The notes below the pieces were generated by a model. It did not search any database and was not told where the DNA came from. It saw only the letters and a list, made by a program, of their open reading frames with translations. Position numbers and translations under genes: made by a program. Source: Coriobacteriia bacterium (GTDB lineage Bacteria > Actinomycetota > Coriobacteriia > WRKU01 > WQUG01). Taken from it: 13,780 nucleotides of DNA. Where the stretch lies: NCBI GenBank assembly GCA_009785705.1, contig WQVS01000029.1:1-13780 (forward strand), written 5' to 3'. Below, in pieces: positions 1 to 6,328 of the stretch. Every line of letters starts with the position of its first letter. The stretch's first letter is position 1.

Positions 1-226
1 ATCCTGCGTCAGCATGGGCAACACTCAGAGTGTCATCAATTCAGTGGCAAATGGCTTAGGCATCTCAATAGTATCTGAATTAGCAGCTCGTGACGCCATA
101 AAGCAAGGACAAATCATTAAACTGCACTGCGAAAAAAGAGTTCCCCACAGAAAAATCTACACCGTACTAAACAAAAGAGTAAACCACTCCCACTTGGTAA
201 AACTCTTCCTCAAACACCTTAGCTAA
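1..226 (+). CDS. LysR-type transcriptional regulator, C-terminal fragment (5' cut by window edge)
   Basis: The frame is open from the first bases of the window and ends at TAA 224-226, so only about the last 74 residues are visible and the gene begins outside. The fragment resembles the end of a LysR-type effector-binding domain: a serine/asparagine stretch, then a helix ending in 'ANGLGISIVSE', then an acidic/Gln-Gly turn ('IKQGQIIKL'), then a basic strand with 'RKIYTVLNKR' and a final helix. In this family the 'GxGI' segment lies in the periplasmic-binding-protein-like fold that senses a small molecule. The internal ATG at position 14 is not a plausible start because it lies inside the fold. 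The target and effector cannot be told from this piece. The DNA-binding half is not visible, so the family call rests on the C-terminal pattern alone. Confidence 0.6.
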   Translation, partial: SCVSMGNTQSVINSVANGLGISIVSELAARDAIKQGQIIKLHCEKRVPHRKIYTVLNKRVNHSHLVKLFLKHLS

Positions 227-242
227 AGTCGACATCAGCCTC

Positions 243-259
243 AAAAGATATAATCTTTT
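243..259. terminator. AT-rich inverted repeat between convergent genes; weak terminator candidate
   Basis: AAAAGAT (243-249) and ATCTTTT (253-259) form a perfect 7-bp inverted repeat with a 3-base loop. It lies in the 83-base gap where the plus-strand LysR-type gene and the minus-strand gene ending at 310 converge. On either strand the right arm ends in four T/U. The stem has only one G-C pair, so it would be a weak intrinsic terminator. A second small repeat (GTGG 281-284 with CCAC 296-299) lies just after the minus-strand stop codon. Neither is convincing alone. Confidence 0.3.
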
Positions 260-309
260 AACAAGCGCTAAGTAATGAAATGTGGAGTCTGAAACCCACT
301 GTGCTCTGA

Positions 310-1338
310 TTACAATTCTTGGGAGCTGGGGCGCAGGTCATGCTCTGCCAGTAAGGCTAGATACTGCTGAGGATTCAATGCTCTATTCTCTCCAGCTGCT
401 GCTATTAAAAGAGCCTCCATCACGTTAGTGCCAAAGGTGCGCCCATTAAGACGTGGAGTTGTGGTGATAAGCTTACTCACCCCACGCGAACGCAGGAACT
501 CTATGTCTGCTGCAGTTGTGGTATTGGTGATAACCCAGGTGCCCTTAAGGTCGGAGGGCATGTACTTTGAGATGTACTTATAGTCCCCCGCTATGATGTC
601 ATAATCATAGTAAAGCTTATCCGTCCAGGGATGCCTCTTTGGCTCTAAGGTATGGTCAGAGCCTGACGGATAAAGCCATGCGAAAGGCAAGTTTACTGCA
701 ATAGGTGCTGCTAGGCGCACGACCCGAGTTAAAGTCTTTTTGTTACGAATAATTTTACGCAGACCCAATATGTAAAAGAGGTCTGCAAAATCAGTATCTA
801 TTCCTGCCTCATAGAAGGCCATCCCTAGTCCCCAGCGGTCTACCGCAGAGGTTATAAGCACTCTTTTGTCCTGCAGGTCTAAATCAAGATCGTCGCGCAA
901 ATAACGGACAGTGTCAGCCTCTACCGCTCCCTTGAAGCCAGAGCCATCAACCAATGCCTTGTTGCGCACCAATTTTGCTAGCGGCTTTGTTTCGCGAAGC
1001 CAGTAAGTGCGGTCAGCAGCATTGAGGAAGAGATCTGTACCCCCAAGGCCAATGGCTGCAACGGACGAATCAGCATCAAGCTCTGTGAGACGCTGTTTCA
1101 AGAGATCAAGGTCGCCATCAGTCCCCTCGCGCCGCACTAAGAAGTGCTTGTCACCTAACTGGACTTCGGTCTGATGGTCTCGAACAGACGAACCCAGTGA
1201 AATGCTTACTACAGATTTTTGAGATGTCACTGATGGTGTTGTTGACTGATTTGAGGGCTGCGTCTGATGAGTTGCGGATATTTCAGTCTCACCGTCTAGT
1301 GCATCCACCGTGTCTAATGGCGCCTTAATTGGTCCCAC
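310..1338 (-). CDS. Conserved protein of the family often labelled 'quinate 5-dehydrogenase'; function unproven
   Basis: This 342-residue frame matches, from memory, a conserved family found mainly in Clostridia and Coriobacteriia and named quinate 5-dehydrogenase in automatic annotation. I recall no biochemical proof of that name. The family core begins at about residue 43 with VVSISLGSS, followed by a GTDGDL turn (72-77), IGLGGTDLFL (96-105), VDGSG (130-134), a possible nucleotide-binding strand 'RVLITSAVDRWGLG' (159-172), 'LPFAWLYPSG' (217-226) and a conserved end 'LITTTPRLNGRTFGTNVMEA' (290-309). The first ~42 residues are Thr/Ser/Gln-rich and unlike the core. The frame starts with GTG at 1338, overlapping the upstream gene by 25 bases, with a poor ribosome binding site. 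GTG codons further in (for example codons 11 and 37) are alternatives, so the N-terminus is uncertain. It is last in the run coaX, HTH gene, this gene and is probably cotranslated with them. Confidence 0.7.
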   Translation of the reverse strand: MGPIKAPLDTVDALDGETEISATHQTQPSNQSTTPSVTSQKSVVSISLGSSVRDHQTEVQLGDKHFLVRREGTDGDLDLLKQRLTELDADSSVAAIGLGGTDLFLNAADRTYWLRETKPLAKLVRNKALVDGSGFKGAVEADTVRYLRDDLDLDLQDKRVLITSAVDRWGLGMAFYEAGIDTDFADLFYILGLRKIIRNKKTLTRVVRLAAPIAVNLPFAWLYPSGSDHTLEPKRHPWTDKLYYDYDIIAGDYKYISKYMPSDLKGTWVITNTTTAADIEFLRSRGVSKLITTTPRLNGRTFGTNVMEALLIAAAGENRALNPQQYLALLAEHDLRPSSQEL

Positions 1339-1943
1339 GCCTTTCTGACACGCTGGCCGCGCTCACTCATGCGGCCGCCTCCTCTGGGTGGCTGTTGTTG
1401 TTGCTGTTCATCACGAGTACTCTCAACAACCCCAGAAAGGACTTCTCGCAAATGTTCAATATCTACCCTGACATCACTTTGCAAAGGTGAGACACCTAGT
1501 TCAATCCCTATTACATCTGAGTCCAGCAAGCGCTTCATAGTCTGTACACGCCAATCACTGGCCAGCACAACAACCGCTGAGTAGTTATTCAGTTCTACCA
1601 AGGTATCAAGAAGTTGATTTAGCATATCTCCCGTATTACCAGATTCTGCGCGGGAACGTTCGTCCTGAGAAAAAATCAAAGCGAAGTCTAAAGAGAACTC
1701 TTCTACCAGCACGCGCAATTCGTCTCCATTGGCCACAGGAAAGGCAACTAGAGCAATGCGCGCACCATGGCGCACTTCACCCAAAGATTCAAGATTAGAC
1801 ACAAAGCTGCGCGACACGCCAGCGGCATGGGCTACCTCTGCCTGTGTTGCTCCTCTTGACCGGTCTAGCAATAACTGGTCAATAGCACCGTAAAGCTTGT
1901 CACGTGAAATGACCTTGCTTCCTATACGAATCATCTCGCTCAT
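1314..1943 (-). CDS. HTH regulator-like protein with a C-terminal alpha/beta domain
   Basis: This 209-residue protein has a predicted helix-turn-helix at about residues 32-53 (TQAEVAHAAGVSRSFVSNLE), then 'GEVRHGARIALVAFPV', which opens an alpha/beta domain to about residue 172. From memory it matches a conserved family annotated only as 'transcriptional regulator', usually next to the 'quinate 5-dehydrogenase' gene, as here. The tail is unusual: five glutamines in a row (180-184), a PP-R-GGG turn and a basic end (RMSERGQRVRKAWDQLRRH), which looks like a lineage-specific addition. The start is ATG 1941-1943, sharing ATGA with the coaX stop, with AGAGGG eight bases upstream. The stop lies inside the next gene. 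The tight packing implies translational coupling with coaX. What it binds is unknown; the conserved IALVAFPV and IGIELG strands suggest a small-molecule or protein-interaction domain, which is inference. Confidence 0.7.
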   Translation of the reverse strand: MSEMIRIGSKVISRDKLYGAIDQLLLDRSRGATQAEVAHAAGVSRSFVSNLESLGEVRHGARIALVAFPVANGDELRVLVEEFSLDFALIFSQDERSRAESGNTGDMLNQLLDTLVELNNYSAVVVLASDWRVQTMKRLLDSDVIGIELGVSPLQSDVRVDIEHLREVLSGVVESTRDEQQQQQPPRGGGRMSERGQRVRKAWDQLRRH

Positions 1944-2752
1944 GAGGCTTGCCCTCTAAACTGCAGAGCTGCAATAAGGTACAAACCCTTCAAGGTAAGG
2001 TCAGGGTCATGATGAGTAATTCGGGTAGTTATCTGCAATATACGCGGAGCCAGTCCACCTGTAGCAATCACAGGAACTTCAGTTCCGGCAAGAATAGGAT
2101 TCTCCCGCTTTAGTGCGCTAATAAGCGCCTCAACCTTTGCTGCTTCGCCACACAGAAGTCCCGACTGAACCGCAGTCTTTGTCGTAGTTCCTAGAATCTT
2201 GTCTGGTAGCTCTAAGTCAATGACAGGCAAGCGTGCAGCATTGCGAAACAACGCTTCTGCCGAAGTCTGTATCCCAGGAGAAATAATTCCGCCGATGTAG
2301 AAACCTTGCTCGTCAATAACATCAATATTGGTAGCTGTGCCAAAGTCAACTACTATCGCAGGTGAACCATAAAGCATCTTTGCTGCAACAGCATTAGCAA
2401 TGCGGTCTGCTCCAACTTCTGCTGGGTTAACGATGCCCTTGCTGTAACGGCGCATAATATTTGCATCTACTACGATGGGCTTAGGGACACTGCTTAGATA
2501 GCTCATGTTCTGGGCAAGCTCTGCCCAAATTTGTGTAAGCGCAGGAACTACGCTCGCTATAACCACTTGATTGATGTTAAAGGGGGTCTGTGCTTGTTTT
2601 TGCGCCTCAAAAAAAAGTTGAGTGACAATAGCCTTAATTTCATCACTAGTGCGCGCAGTGCTGCTGTCAAGACGCCAGGTGTGACGCAACTGCACACCTT
2701 CAAAAAGTCCCAGTACTGTCTGGGTATTCCCTATGTCTACTGCAAGCAACAT
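1940..2752 (-). CDS. coaX: Type III pantothenate kinase
   Basis: CoaX phosphorylates pantothenate in the cytoplasm, the first step of coenzyme A synthesis. The 270-residue length is normal for type III enzymes, which belong to the ASKHA fold. Visible motifs are the N-terminal phosphate-binding DIGNT (6-10), VVIASVVP (63-70), GADRIANA (114-121), the DFGTATN strand (136-142) with its catalytic-region aspartate, GGIISPG (154-160) and AVQSGLLCG (194-202). Type III kinases need a monovalent cation and are not inhibited by CoA, unlike type I. The start ATG 2750-2752 gives the canonical MLLAVDIGNT. Its ribosome binding site is weak (no clear AGGAGG), so expression may depend partly on translation of the DUF1385 gene ending 41 bases upstream. 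The stop codon overlaps the start of the HTH gene as ATGA. A biotin ligase partner, common beside coaX elsewhere, is absent here. Confidence 0.95.
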   Translation of the reverse strand: MLLAVDIGNTQTVLGLFEGVQLRHTWRLDSSTARTSDEIKAIVTQLFFEAQKQAQTPFNINQVVIASVVPALTQIWAELAQNMSYLSSVPKPIVVDANIMRRYSKGIVNPAEVGADRIANAVAAKMLYGSPAIVVDFGTATNIDVIDEQGFYIGGIISPGIQTSAEALFRNAARLPVIDLELPDKILGTTTKTAVQSGLLCGEAAKVEALISALKRENPILAGTEVPVIATGGLAPRILQITTRITHHDPDLTLKGLYLIAALQFRGQAS

Positions 2753-2793
2753 GCTGTAATTGTACCCGAAACAGAGATCAAAGCGGGGCAGTT

Positions 2794-3936
2794 TTAGGCG
2801 CCGCTGGGAACTGGTTGAGGGTTCAAGTGTGGCAAGAGAACCTTATCTCGCTCTTCGCTCGGTACCTCAACTTCGTTATCCGTAGCATCCTCTGGATTAA
2901 GCTCTTCGGCTTCTTCTTGCTCTGGCTCAATCATGCCCTGCTCTGCTGCCAGCACTGCTCTGGTAGCTGCGATAGCCACTTCAAGCATATCGTCATCAGG
3001 CTCACCTGTGGTTAGACGCTGCATCTGCAGTCCTGGCCACATAATAAGCTTCACTATGCCTAGGTGTGTATTTTTCGATGCCCATTTTACGGTTATCTCG
3101 TAGGCAAGCCCTGCGACAAGAGGTAGCAACAAGAGGCGGCTAGCGATGCGAACAATAAAGATTACTGCTTCATACATCGGGGTGTCAGTGGTAATGCCTA
3201 GTACAGTGGCTATGCCATCTACGGGCACCAAAGCAAATACCAAAATCGCCAATGCCATAACCATAATGAGGAAGGCAGTGCCGCAGCGTGTATGCAAGGT
3301 ATCGTACTTTCTTGCAGACTCTACTGTCAGTGGTTCAGCATTTTCTACCACCTGAATTACCTTATGTTCAGCCCCATGGAACTGGAAAACTCTTTTGATA
3401 TCGGGAAGAAGGCTAATGGCGTAAACGTATGCTAGAAAAATGATGAGACTGAGGGCACCATACAGAAGGTCCCATACAAAACGCCCCTCTGCTGCGCCGC
3501 CCAATATCAATTGCGTCAGAAAACTGGGCAACAAGATAAAGATAGCTACTGCCAGTGCAATACCTAGAGCTACCGAAGTAGCAATCATTCCTGCCGTCAT
3601 AGCAGATTGACGCTCTTTGCCTTCAACTTCTTCTTCAAGACCTGCAATCTTAGCAGAAATATTCAAGGACTTTGTGCCCAGAACCAAGCTTTGTCCTAGA
3701 GTTACGATACCTCTAATAATGGGCCACTTTGGCCATTTTTTGTTCGAGTTCGCGCTCTTTAGTGGATGTTGCTCAACATGAATCTCACCCTGCTCATCAC
3801 GCGCAGCAACAGCCCAAACCTTTTTGCCGCGCATCATGACACCCTCTAATACTGCTTGCCCCCCAATAGGCATGGGCGTATAGCCTGTAACACCATCAAA
3901 GGTAGGGGCATCTTTAGGAGTCTGTCCATCACTCAT
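2794..3936 (-). CDS. DUF1385/YqhQ-family membrane protein
   Basis: This 380-residue protein carries the family hallmark near its N-terminus, MPIGGQAVLEGVMMRG (about residues 22-37), and the second signature 'FHGAEHK' followed by 'VESARKYDTLHTRCGTAFL'. Hydrophobic stretches at about 115-145, 153-180, 215-238 and 255-285 indicate at least four membrane segments. The C-terminus is acidic (EPEQEEAEELNPED) and probably cytoplasmic. The molecular function of the family is not established; in many Firmicutes and actinobacteria it sits between rpmE and prfA/prmC. Here rpmE and thyX are upstream but coaX, not prfA, follows. The start is ATG 3934-3936, preceded by AAAGGTGG with an 8-base spacer. A longer frame from GTG 3946-3948 exists, but that GTG is part of the Shine-Dalgarno sequence, so I reject it. 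The gap from thyX is 20 bases, so the two are probably cotranscribed. Confidence 0.9.
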   Translation of the reverse strand: MSDGQTPKDAPTFDGVTGYTPMPIGGQAVLEGVMMRGKKVWAVAARDEQGEIHVEQHPLKSANSNKKWPKWPIIRGIVTLGQSLVLGTKSLNISAKIAGLEEEVEGKERQSAMTAGMIATSVALGIALAVAIFILLPSFLTQLILGGAAEGRFVWDLLYGALSLIIFLAYVYAISLLPDIKRVFQFHGAEHKVIQVVENAEPLTVESARKYDTLHTRCGTAFLIMVMALAILVFALVPVDGIATVLGITTDTPMYEAVIFIVRIASRLLLLPLVAGLAYEITVKWASKNTHLGIVKLIMWPGLQMQRLTTGEPDDDMLEVAIAATRAVLAAEQGMIEPEQEEAEELNPEDATDNEVEVPSEERDKVLLPHLNPQPVPSGA

Positions 3937-3956
3937 AGCTGTTTCCACCTTTAAAG

Positions 3957-4646
3957 TTAAAGTTCATCGCGAAATACGCGCGGGAAGGGATTTCCGCAGG
4001 CCATACTGCCTTCTGGGCAGAAGGTTCTGCGGCAAGCGGCACCTGCATCAGCAAAAATGTAGGGTGCTGTAGGTGTTACTAATTCAAGCATTTTGTCTGC
4101 AGCCTCACGGATTTCCCATTGAGCTCTGCGACAACAGCGTAAACTGAAAAAGTGCAGCAGTTCACGCGTATTCATAGTTACCACAATTTTAGTTTCCATA
4201 GCATTGGGCAGCAAGTAGCGCGCATCCTCTTTATGTACACCCTTATCAATTAGATCACGATAGGACTCAAAAGATTCTTTGCAGTGCTTAGTATAGGCAG
4301 CCTCTGCTTCTCCCCCAGCTTCGCGTACCTTTGGAGGAATAATAAACACGGGCTCATCATCATAGCTAACATAACGCTGTGACTGCTGGTTATAACTAGC
4401 CAAGCGATGGCGCACCAACTGATGGGTCATCGCACGCGATACACCATCGATAGCAAAGGTGTAGCTAATGTGCTCTAACGCAGCTAAGTGACCACTACCC
4501 ATGATGATTTTAAGAATACGCTTAATCTCTGCATCTTCCATGGTGTCCATGAGTTCAGAGGCTCCCACCCTTGCATAACAAAGACGTGCAGCGGCAGCAA
4601 TTGCGCGCTCTGGGTCAGGCGTGTGAAAAAGTAGCTTGATATGCAT
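3957..4646 (-). CDS. thyX: Flavin-dependent thymidylate synthase
   Basis: ThyX makes dTMP from dUMP using FAD, NAD(P)H and methylene-tetrahydrofolate, without needing dihydrofolate reductase, and works as a homotetramer in the cytoplasm. The ThyX motif RHRx7S is plain at residues 79-89 (RHRLASYNQQS), followed by QRY. Other conserved parts are ALEHISYTF (56-64), the GVSRAMTHQLVRHR helix, 'LLPNAMETKIVVTMNTREL' and 'RAQWEIR' near the C-terminus. A cysteine-containing tail (AACRRTFCPEGSMACGNP) ends the protein. The start is ATG 4644-4646, with AGGAG five bases upstream; it gives 229 residues, a normal length. The frame is open a further 12 codons upstream to 4682, but that would run through the rpmE terminator hairpin, so it is rejected. 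The ribosome binding site lies right after that terminator's U-tract, and I see no clear promoter between the two, so thyX may depend on terminator readthrough. Confidence 0.96.
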   Translation of the reverse strand: MHIKLLFHTPDPERAIAAAARLCYARVGASELMDTMEDAEIKRILKIIMGSGHLAALEHISYTFAIDGVSRAMTHQLVRHRLASYNQQSQRYVSYDDEPVFIIPPKVREAGGEAEAAYTKHCKESFESYRDLIDKGVHKEDARYLLPNAMETKIVVTMNTRELLHFFSLRCCRRAQWEIREAADKMLELVTPTAPYIFADAGAACRRTFCPEGSMACGNPFPRVFRDEL

Positions 4647-4663
4647 GCATGCTCCTATAAAAC

Positions 4664-4708
4664 AAAAACTCTCGACTCCCATACAGGTACTGCACAGGAA
4701 TCGAGAGT
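4664..4708 (-). terminator. Intrinsic terminator after rpmE, abutting the thyX ribosome binding site
   Basis: On the minus strand the arms ACTCTCGATTCC (4697-4708) and GGAGTCGAGAGT (4668-4679) form a 12-bp stem with one G-U wobble and a 17-base loop. TTTTTGTTTT follows directly. The hairpin begins 19 bases after the rpmE stop. The thyX Shine-Dalgarno AGGAG starts only about ten bases beyond the U-tract, so this element also acts as the immediate leader of thyX. Confidence 0.85.
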
Positions 4709-4727
4709 GTGGCGTACAAAAGTGAAA

Positions 4728-5171
4728 TTAAGCTTCTTTGCTTTCTTCTGCAGCTTCAGCGGCAGGGGCTTCCTCTGCAGCAGCCTCTTCGGCTGGAGCT
4801 TCTTCAGCGGCTTCTTCTTTTGCAGGAGCAGCCTTCTCAAATTCTGCAGCGCGAGCAGCCTTAGCAGCTTCTTTTTCTGCACGAGCAGCAGCTTTAGCAG
4901 CAGCTTCTTTTTCTGCTTCTTCACGGCGTGCTTCAGCAGCAGCTTTTTCTTTCTCAAGCGTAGCAGCCGCAGCAGCACCAAACTTGTCAGCAAAGCGCTG
5001 AACACGTCCACCGGTGTCAACAAACTTCTGCGTACCAGTGAAGAAGGGGTGACACTTATTGCAAAGCTCTAGGCGCACAGCTCCACCCTTTGTTGAGTGG
5101 CTTTCAAAAACACTGCCGCAAGAGCAAGTGTATTCAGTAACTTTGTAATCTGGATGAATCCCGGACCTCAT
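4728..5171 (-). CDS. rpmE: Ribosomal protein L31 (zinc type) with a long Ala/Glu/Lys tail
   Basis: L31 sits at the bridge between the large and small ribosomal subunits. Residues 1-65 are a standard L31: MRSGIHPDYK start, Cys16, Cys18, Cys37 and Cys40 as the zinc site (C+ type), HPFFTGTQ (41-48) and the RVQRFADKFG end. Most L31 proteins stop at about 66-80 residues. This one runs to 147, with about 80 extra residues made almost only of Ala, Glu, Lys and Arg: first mixed charge (likely a long helix), then strongly acidic AEEAPAEEA-type repeats. The codons used in the tail match its neighbours and the frame is clean, so it is not a sequencing artefact at first sight. The start ATG 5169-5171 has AAGGAG eight bases upstream. 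It has its own promoter and ends at a strong terminator. Confidence 0.95.
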   Translation of the reverse strand: MRSGIHPDYKVTEYTCSCGSVFESHSTKGGAVRLELCNKCHPFFTGTQKFVDTGGRVQRFADKFGAAAAATLEKEKAAAEARREEAEKEAAAKAAARAEKEAAKAARAAEFEKAAPAKEEAAEEAPAEEAAAEEAPAAEAAEESKEA

Positions 5172-5250
5172 GTAAAAATCTCCTTATGTAATGAAATCGT
5201 GCTTCGCTAAAACGTGAGTGGTTTCCGACCAGACACACGAACACGCAACA
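5172..5250 (-). promoter_or_regulatory. rpmE: 5' leader of rpmE; possible L31 autoregulatory RNA
   Basis: If transcription starts about seven bases after the -10 box, the rpmE mRNA has a leader of about 76 bases. On the minus strand it can form a hairpin at 5214-5236: GUG, a two-base internal loop, UGGU, loop CGGAA, ACCA, two bases, CAC. Ribosomal protein leaders for L31, including one described from Coriobacteria, exist as I recall, and this would be the expected place. I cannot confirm a match to that model; the fold is short and seen by eye only. Confidence 0.4.
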
Positions 5251-5254
5251 AGGT

Positions 5255-5263
5255 AGTATAGCA
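5255..5263 (-). promoter_or_regulatory. rpmE: Extended -10 promoter for rpmE
   Basis: The minus strand reads TGCTATACT: a TG dinucleotide, one base, then the hexamer TATACT at 5255-5260 (five of six to TATAAT). No good -35 box lies 16-18 bases upstream, which fits an extended -10 promoter. It lies in the 160-base gap between gpsA and rpmE, so rpmE should start a new transcription unit. The rest of that gap shows only a short AGCCT/AGGCT repeat (5270-5287) with no U-tract. Confidence 0.55.
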
Positions 5264-5331
5264 CACTCAGCCTGCCCAGGTAGGCTTCAGATGTTCAAGA
5301 TTAGTGCTGAGATTGGATATCTGGTGTGCGC

Positions 5332-6324
5332 TTATTCGGAACAGAGCGGTCTTCCCATCAACCTTGACATTCCCTGTTCCAAACTCAAGTCTTCGTAAAG
5401 GATTTCATAAATGAGTTGTGTTATGGGTACTTCAATGCCACGACTTTTTGCCAGTTCATAGATACTATTACAAGCTACTGCACCTTCAACTACCATCCTT
5501 GTGCGTTTTTGGTAGCCCTCCAAAGTATCACCACGGGCAATCCCTTCACCGAGCGACCTATTTCGCGAGTGCTTTGATGTGCAGGTCACAATAAGGTCAC
5601 CCATACCCGCAAGTCCGCGGAAAGTGTCAGTATCAGCGCCAATCGCTTCTCCTAGGCGTACAAGTTCTGCAAGCCCGCGTGTCATAAGAGATGCTTTAGC
5701 GTTATCGCCTAAACCTAAACCATCACACATACCACAGGCAATGGCAATGATGTTCTTCCCCGCCCCACACAACTCAACACCAATCAAATCGCTATTGGTG
5801 TATACACGGAAAAAGGGTGTAGAGAACAATTCTTGGAAGTAGTTTGCAATCTCTTCGTTGTTCGCCGCAACAACTGTGGCAGAGGGTACTGCCTTACTTA
5901 CTTCCTCGGCATGATTTGGACCAGACAGGGCAGCAATTCTTTCAGGATTGCCCAAAACTTCTTCAAGTATATCTGTCATCAAAAGATGAGTTCCGGCTTC
6001 TAATCCCTTGCTTAAGATGATGATGGGGATGTCCTTTGCTAAAGTACCTGCCATTTCTTCAGCAATTGCACGTACGCCAATGCTAGGCGTTACCATAACT
6101 ACAGCCTCCGCACCTTTTAGCACAGAATTCATATCAGAACTTGCAGATATGCGGTCACTGAATTTCACCTTCGGCAAATAGACAGGATTTCTACCTGTAT
6201 TATTAATTGCATCAGCAATCTCTGGCTCACGCGCCCACATTCTGACATCATGACCTTTGCCATCAAGCAGCCAAGCAACCGCCATACCCCATGAGCCTGC
6301 TCCAACAACACATATTTTTGCCAT
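5332..6324 (-). CDS. gpsA: NAD(P)-dependent glycerol-3-phosphate dehydrogenase
   Basis: GpsA reduces dihydroxyacetone phosphate to sn-glycerol-3-phosphate, the backbone for phospholipids. The 330-residue length is typical. An N-terminal Rossmann motif GAGSWG (8-13) binds the cofactor. 'LSKGLE', 'LSGPNHAEEV', 'ELCGAGKNIIAIACG' (with the catalytic-region lysine) and 'TRGLAEL' / 'GLAGMGDLIVTCTS' / 'SRNRSLGEGI' are family signatures. The start is ATG 6322-6324, giving MAKICVVGAG, with AAGGAG nine bases upstream. The frame is open for 43 more codons, but these overlap plsY in another frame and have no family match. It begins four bases after the plsY stop, and the pair is functionally linked because PlsY uses the GpsA product. 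No clear terminator follows. Confidence 0.96.
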   Translation of the reverse strand: MAKICVVGAGSWGMAVAWLLDGKGHDVRMWAREPEIADAINNTGRNPVYLPKVKFSDRISASSDMNSVLKGAEAVVMVTPSIGVRAIAEEMAGTLAKDIPIIILSKGLEAGTHLLMTDILEEVLGNPERIAALSGPNHAEEVSKAVPSATVVAANNEEIANYFQELFSTPFFRVYTNSDLIGVELCGAGKNIIAIACGMCDGLGLGDNAKASLMTRGLAELVRLGEAIGADTDTFRGLAGMGDLIVTCTSKHSRNRSLGEGIARGDTLEGYQKRTRMVVEGAVACNSIYELAKSRGIEVPITQLIYEILYEDLSLEQGMSRLMGRPLCSE

Positions 6325-6328
6325 CGTG

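Noticed and set aside
1375..1410. Triplet repeat (CAG/CAA) as a phase-variable tract
   Set aside because: Only five glutamine codons, imperfect in third position. Too short for slippage-driven switching, and length changes would stay in frame.
1369..1584. Plus-strand frame with five consecutive cysteines
   Set aside because: It is the antisense of the poly-Gln tail of the HTH gene (CAG/CAA repeats read as TGT/TGC), not a cysteine-rich peptide gene.
4655..5072. Long open frames on both strands across the rpmE tail (for example plus 4738-5001 and 4641-5072, minus 4655-5023)
   Set aside because: They are by-products of the GCN/GAR-rich codons of the L31 tail. They give Ser/Phe-, Ala/Ser- or Leu/Lys-rich nonsense with no ribosome binding site or family match.
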